Below are positions 60,141-63,593 of a DNA stretch of 63,593 nt, one piece after another (position 1 is the first letter of the stretch; each line of letters starts with the position of its first letter). Origin of the DNA: Chara braunii. Its lineage: Eukaryota; Streptophyta; Charophyceae; Charales; Characeae. The notes under the pieces are model-generated. The model did not search any database, was not told where the DNA came from, and worked only from the letters and a program-made list of their open reading frames with translations. The DNA is taken from the NCBI GenBank assembly GCA_003427395.1, contig BFEA01000154.1, positions 644,354 through 707,946 on the forward strand. The letters are read 5' to 3'. The translations under genes were made by a program, and so were the position numbers.

Positions 60141-61439
60141 CTCATATACATTCAAACGTTGTGACTGCTTTCCTTTTTCCACACGCTTTATCATTAGGTA
60201 AATGACACACATTCCCCCCACTCAATCGCGATGTCCTCATCGCGCAACTGGTTCTCACATGGAGATACGCAGACCTTGCCTGCCAACTAAGTAGATGGAT
60301 GCCAGCCCATCAGCCCTTAAAAGCAAGGGTGATCAGTCCTCCCCTTGCTGGTAACTCACTCAATCCTCTACTCTAGTTCGGCGGCCACTTCTTTGAAGAT
60401 GGGCATCATCATTGAGGTACCTCCTCGCATATGTTAGGCAGGTCCAGTCCATGTCTCCCAGGACCCCATCATACCATAAGTGGCTCCCTCGCTAATCGTT
60501 TCTTCCATGTGGTAAGTTTTGTGGATTCGGCCTCTTTCTTTCTCAAGAAAGTTGGGACTCTTTATTAGTTTCCGCGTGCAGTTACGAAAACCTTGCGGTT
60601 AGTCCTCGAAACGGTTGTAATGCTCCGACAAGGCGGTGTCAATGCCCTGTGGTGGTGGTGGCCTCCACCCGCCACCTCGCCCCGACCTTCCCCTTGGACG
60701 GTGCCGCTTGACTTAATGCGAGCAGCCTAGGTCCATCCCAAACGGCCAGGTCGCCCCTCAACAGCGTGGTGTGTGGATGGAGAGGGTCATCAAGACTTAG
60801 AAAAGCAAACTATCGACCCATCTTGGCGCCCTGGACGTTTAGGAACTCAACGTGAGGTGCAATTTGAACCCCCCGGCTAGAGCTCGTTGCCGAAGCTGGT
60901 TCCAGATGTCGAGTATCGTATCTGATACCTTGATCCTTTAACCTGATGTCCCACTTATGAGGAACAGGTCGCACTTGGACATTTCCCTATGGGGTAGAGG
61001 TCCTGGGGTCGCGGTGCATGCACCAGTACCCCCCTCATGCTGAGGCCTTAGACTAGAAGGAGAAAGGCTTAATCTCTTGCTATTTCCATAGTCGATCCGA
61101 CGACCTCTTTTTAATTTGCCTAGGGTCCCCTGTTTATGCAATACACATTCCAATTCTCAGGCAAACGCTCAATCCAATGCTCTTTCCAACTTTTTCTGAA
61201 GGTTGATTCTCATGGCTAATCGAACAACCTCTTTTCAACAGGGTCACTTCTTGTGACTAATCTGGTGACCTCTTTTCAATAGGCCCCATTTCATGACTGA
61301 CTCATCGATTCATCTTCAATCCTCAATCTTCCTCCTTTAAATAACAATTTCGTATGACCATCCCAATGATCTTCCCAATCTTCCTCCTTCTCATTTTGAT
61401 GCTTGCGACCCTCAATCTTTTCTCTTTCAACTCATTTTT
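60141..61439. other. no recognisable gene
   Basis: The phrase 'cactc....cgcgatgtcctcat' at about 60220 resembles one at 58978, so related sequence is present twice. The rest has no domain or clear structure. Confidence 0.45.
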
Positions 61440-61680
61440 CAGGCTATTTCAATAACCGTTACTTCGACCTTGTCCATTCATATCCATCTCTTTCAATCTT
61501 TCTCATGGTTATTTCGATGACCGACTCACCGGTCTTTTCTATTCTCATCCACCTCTTTCAATCTTTCTCATGGCTATTTCGATGACCGACCCACCGGCCT
61601 TTTCCATTCTCATCCATCTCTTTCAATCTTTCTCATTGTTATTTCGATGACCGTCTCACCGGCCTTTTCCATTTCACATT
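61440..61680 (+). repeat. ~65-bp tandem repeat, about four copies
   Basis: Units share 'ttatttcgatgaccgactca', 'ccggccttttc' and 'attctcatccatctctttca'. The region upstream (61200-61380) holds more diverged relatives ('gactaatctggtgacctctt'). Confidence 0.85.
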
Positions 61681-61770
61681 ACTCATTCCAACTCGTTCTC
61701 AATCAGCCTTTCTCAAGCAGTTATGCAAGGGGACCCCAATGCCCATCAAAAAAAAAAAGACTCTTATCAG

Positions 61771-62030
61771 GGGTCATTTTGCTATTTCAAGTCGAATAAC
61801 CTGGTTAGGGTCATTCTTTNNCATTCTCAAGTCGAACANCCTGGTTAGGGNCANTNTATTCCATTCTCAAGTCGAACAGNNTGGTTAGGGTCATTCCTTT
61901 CCATTCTCAAGTTAAACAGTCTGGTTAGGGTCATTCATTTCCATTCTCAAGCCGAACAACCTTGTTAGGGTCATTCTTTTATATTCTCAAGTCGAACAAC
62001 CTGGTTAGGGTCATTACTTTCCATTCTCAA
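61771..62030 (+). repeat. 40-bp minisatellite with ambiguous bases
   Basis: CTGGTTAGGGTCATT begins at 61801, 61841, 61881, 61921, 61961 and 62001 in exact 40-bp steps, with an extra partial unit before. Nine unknown bases fall within 61820-61881, that is, in two or three consecutive units. Confidence 0.93.
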
Positions 62031-62040
62031 TGCTAGTGCC

Positions 62041-62703
62041 CGAGGGGGTGGACTTCGAGGAGACGGATGCCATCTTTTACTCGGGGGGGTTAGACGGTGG
62101 TCATCCTAATAGTTTTTGCGTGCGATATTTTTCATATTTTTCTCAATACTGTTTGGTGGTTCCAATGTACTCATGCATACACCCGAATTAGCGTCTAGCA
62201 CTCAAACCGAGGCTTTCTTCCTCAGGCAGTGATAGCCCACCCGGCCGTTCAACCATAGCTCGGAACATGGGGCCCTCTTATCCCTTTCACTCTTGCTCAC
62301 TTAACACAATCTCGTTTCTCTGCGACATGACCCTAATTTGGTTGGATTAGGCTCCTAGGGAAGGACATCCTCACGCCGCTCTACCCATTGGTTCCCTAAC
62401 CTCTTTTGTACTCAATTGGTACTCAATCAATCGATCCAAATTCATAGTTTCCATTCCAAAATACAATTTTTGTCTTCTCCAAAGTTCATAATTCAACCGT
62501 CTCAGCTAGTCTCGTACCCATGTCTCTTGCCAATGCCTTTTCACACCGAATCCTTCTAAGGTAGCACATCCAAATGTGGCTCATAAATTGTTTCCTTTGC
62601 CCATTCAAGTTAATTTCTGGTTAGTCATTGTCAACAATCTTATCCATACTTAGCCAAATTTTTCTACTCTTAAACACAAACTTTGTCACAATGCGCCCCA
62701 AGC
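62041..62703. other. no recognisable gene
   Basis: AT-rich to mixed sequence without tandem structure and with no credible reading frame. Confidence 0.4.
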
Positions 62704-63266
62704 CTAATCTCTTTCATTGTCATTGGTCCTTTGTTGCTTGAGCGCTTGTTCATCATTACTTTCTGTTTGCTCCTCGGTTCCCAGGCCGGATGCCAAGATC
62801 TCCCTCTTTCTCTTCACAATTTCTTGGAGTCCCTCCTCACTATAAAAGTCCAGTGGTATCGCCGTTATTTCGGCTTTCATCAGTCTCATAGTTTTCATAA
62901 TCTAATCATGCTTGATTACACTGATTCATTGCTCGAACCAATCACTCGGAGTCGGTCTAACTCTTCCTCTCATTTGGAGGTTCCTTCCTTCGGCCCGCTT
63001 GCTGAAGGCTGCCCTTCTTCTATGGGCCTTGTGATTTCGTTCGTTTCATCCTCGCTGTTAATGACAATGAATTCTTGCAGTTCGTCCTCGCTCTCATCCT
63101 CTTCCTCCTGTACGAGGTTGAACTCACCCGTAAAATTATTAAGGTTCAAGTTGTAGGGGATATCCGTCCTTCTTTCGGGTTCGTCCCAAAAACCCGTATA
63201 CCTCCTCTCACAATTTTCGTGCCCGCTTCGGGCATCTTCCTTACTTCCTTCACAATCGTAATGCAC
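62704..63266 (-). pseudogene. acidic protein fragment, unknown
   Basis: Reading from 63266 downwards, an open frame gives 'GEFNLVQEEEDESEDELQEF' and 'SGPKEGTSK', a stop at 62972, and then 'EEELDRLRVIGSSNESV' in the same frame. A neighbouring frame (62898-62704) has 'EEGLQEIVKRKREILASG'. Charged, low-complexity composition suits the linker or N-terminal part of an element-encoded polyprotein. No family is recognised, and chance coding cannot be excluded. Confidence 0.3.
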
Positions 63267-63346
63267 TCTTTCTTTTTCCCCCTGTCTTCTTTTCGAGCTA
63301 TCATGTGCAGTTCGTATTTCTTCACCCCCTCTCTCATCATTGTCAC

Positions 63347-63593
63347 CAGGGTTGTCAAGCCCCGGCCCCGAGGCCCCGGCGGGGGTCTGGGGGTGGGCAC
63401 CCCCAGCCCCGGCTCAAGACCCCCCCCCAAAAAAAAAATTCAAAAAAAAATAAAAAAAATAGTGGGGGGTGCGCAGCGAGAGCGCGCACCACATGGGCTA
63501 AACCCCAAAAATGGGGTTTTATGCCCCACCCCAGACCCCCCCCGGGGCCACACCCACCACTCCTGGGACCGGGGTAGCTGCTGGTGCGGGGCC
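63347..63593 (-). mobile_element. hAT-type MITE, second copy (cut by window edge)
   Basis: It starts CAGGGTTGTCAAGCCCCGGC. For 247 bases it matches the reverse complement of the right end of the 44928-45792 element at roughly 90% by eye, through the AT tract and the 'gcgcaccacatgggctaaac' block. The 8 bases before it are ATTGTCAC; the other end lies outside the window. Confidence 0.9.

Noticed and set aside
61771-62030. Interstitial telomere repeat (GGTTAGGG present)
   Set aside because: TTAGGG occurs once per 40-bp unit, not as consecutive hexamers.
55116-62700. Ser/Phe/Leu-rich open frames of 90-200 aa
   Set aside because: They come from T/C-rich sequence, lack domains, and overlap in several frames.

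Overview
The window looks like repeat-rich, intergenic nuclear DNA from a large eukaryotic genome. The evidence is microsatellites and minisatellites, scaffold gaps bordered by simple repeats, a Helitron, a hAT-type MITE, retroelement remains, and no host housekeeping gene, tRNA or rRNA that I can recognise. The mix of transposon families (plant-type Helitron, DUF7869 transposase, Ulp1 protease on an element, CCHC Gag) suggests the green lineage. A charophyte alga such as Chara is my best guess, but it is not proven by anything here.

Layout. 0-11 kb: AT-rich remains of LTR-type retroelements, with a motif array, a possible primer-binding site, an LTR-like repeat seen again at 25.3 kb, and a Gag pseudogene with one CCHC knuckle. 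11-14 kb: a 70-bp minisatellite, microsatellites and a 754-base gap. 14.4-19.6 kb: a Helitron whose Rep-helicase frame is almost free of frameshifts but full of nonsense codons of the C-to-T / G-to-A kind, followed by a possible second ORF. 19.8-24.7 kb (minus strand): a DUF7869 transposase-like gene, an unrecognised 270-aa ORF downstream of it, and direct repeats beyond. 25.8-36.9 kb: GC-rich complex repeats, hairpins, a second gap, a dispersed 22-bp dyad motif, and a paralogue of the 270-aa ORF. 36.96-44.8 kb: a very large broken gene whose parts resemble, in order, a ParB-like domain, a beta-class amino-methyltransferase-like fold with altered catalytic motifs, a low-complexity linker, and a Ulp1-type cysteine protease. 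A 655-bp near-palindrome carrying several copies of the dyad lies inside it. 44.9-47 kb: a hAT-type MITE with 8-bp target duplications and a foldback repeat family. 47.9-50 kb: a Penelope-like reverse transcriptase pseudogene. 50.7-54.6 kb: a 91-bp satellite with two interleaved monomer types. 55-63.6 kb: non-coding sequence with several short tandem arrays and a second, inverted copy of the MITE.

How it fits together. Most genes are mobile-element genes in different states of decay. The Helitron shows point-mutational decay like that expected from cytosine methylation. The DUF7869 gene is nearly intact. The strongest candidate for something undescribed is the ParB-like / methyltransferase-like / Ulp1 gene together with the 22-bp dyad. 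The dyad has about 35 copies over 21 kb around this gene, and it borders or sits in foldback structures. Whether gene and dyad are functionally linked is a hypothesis.
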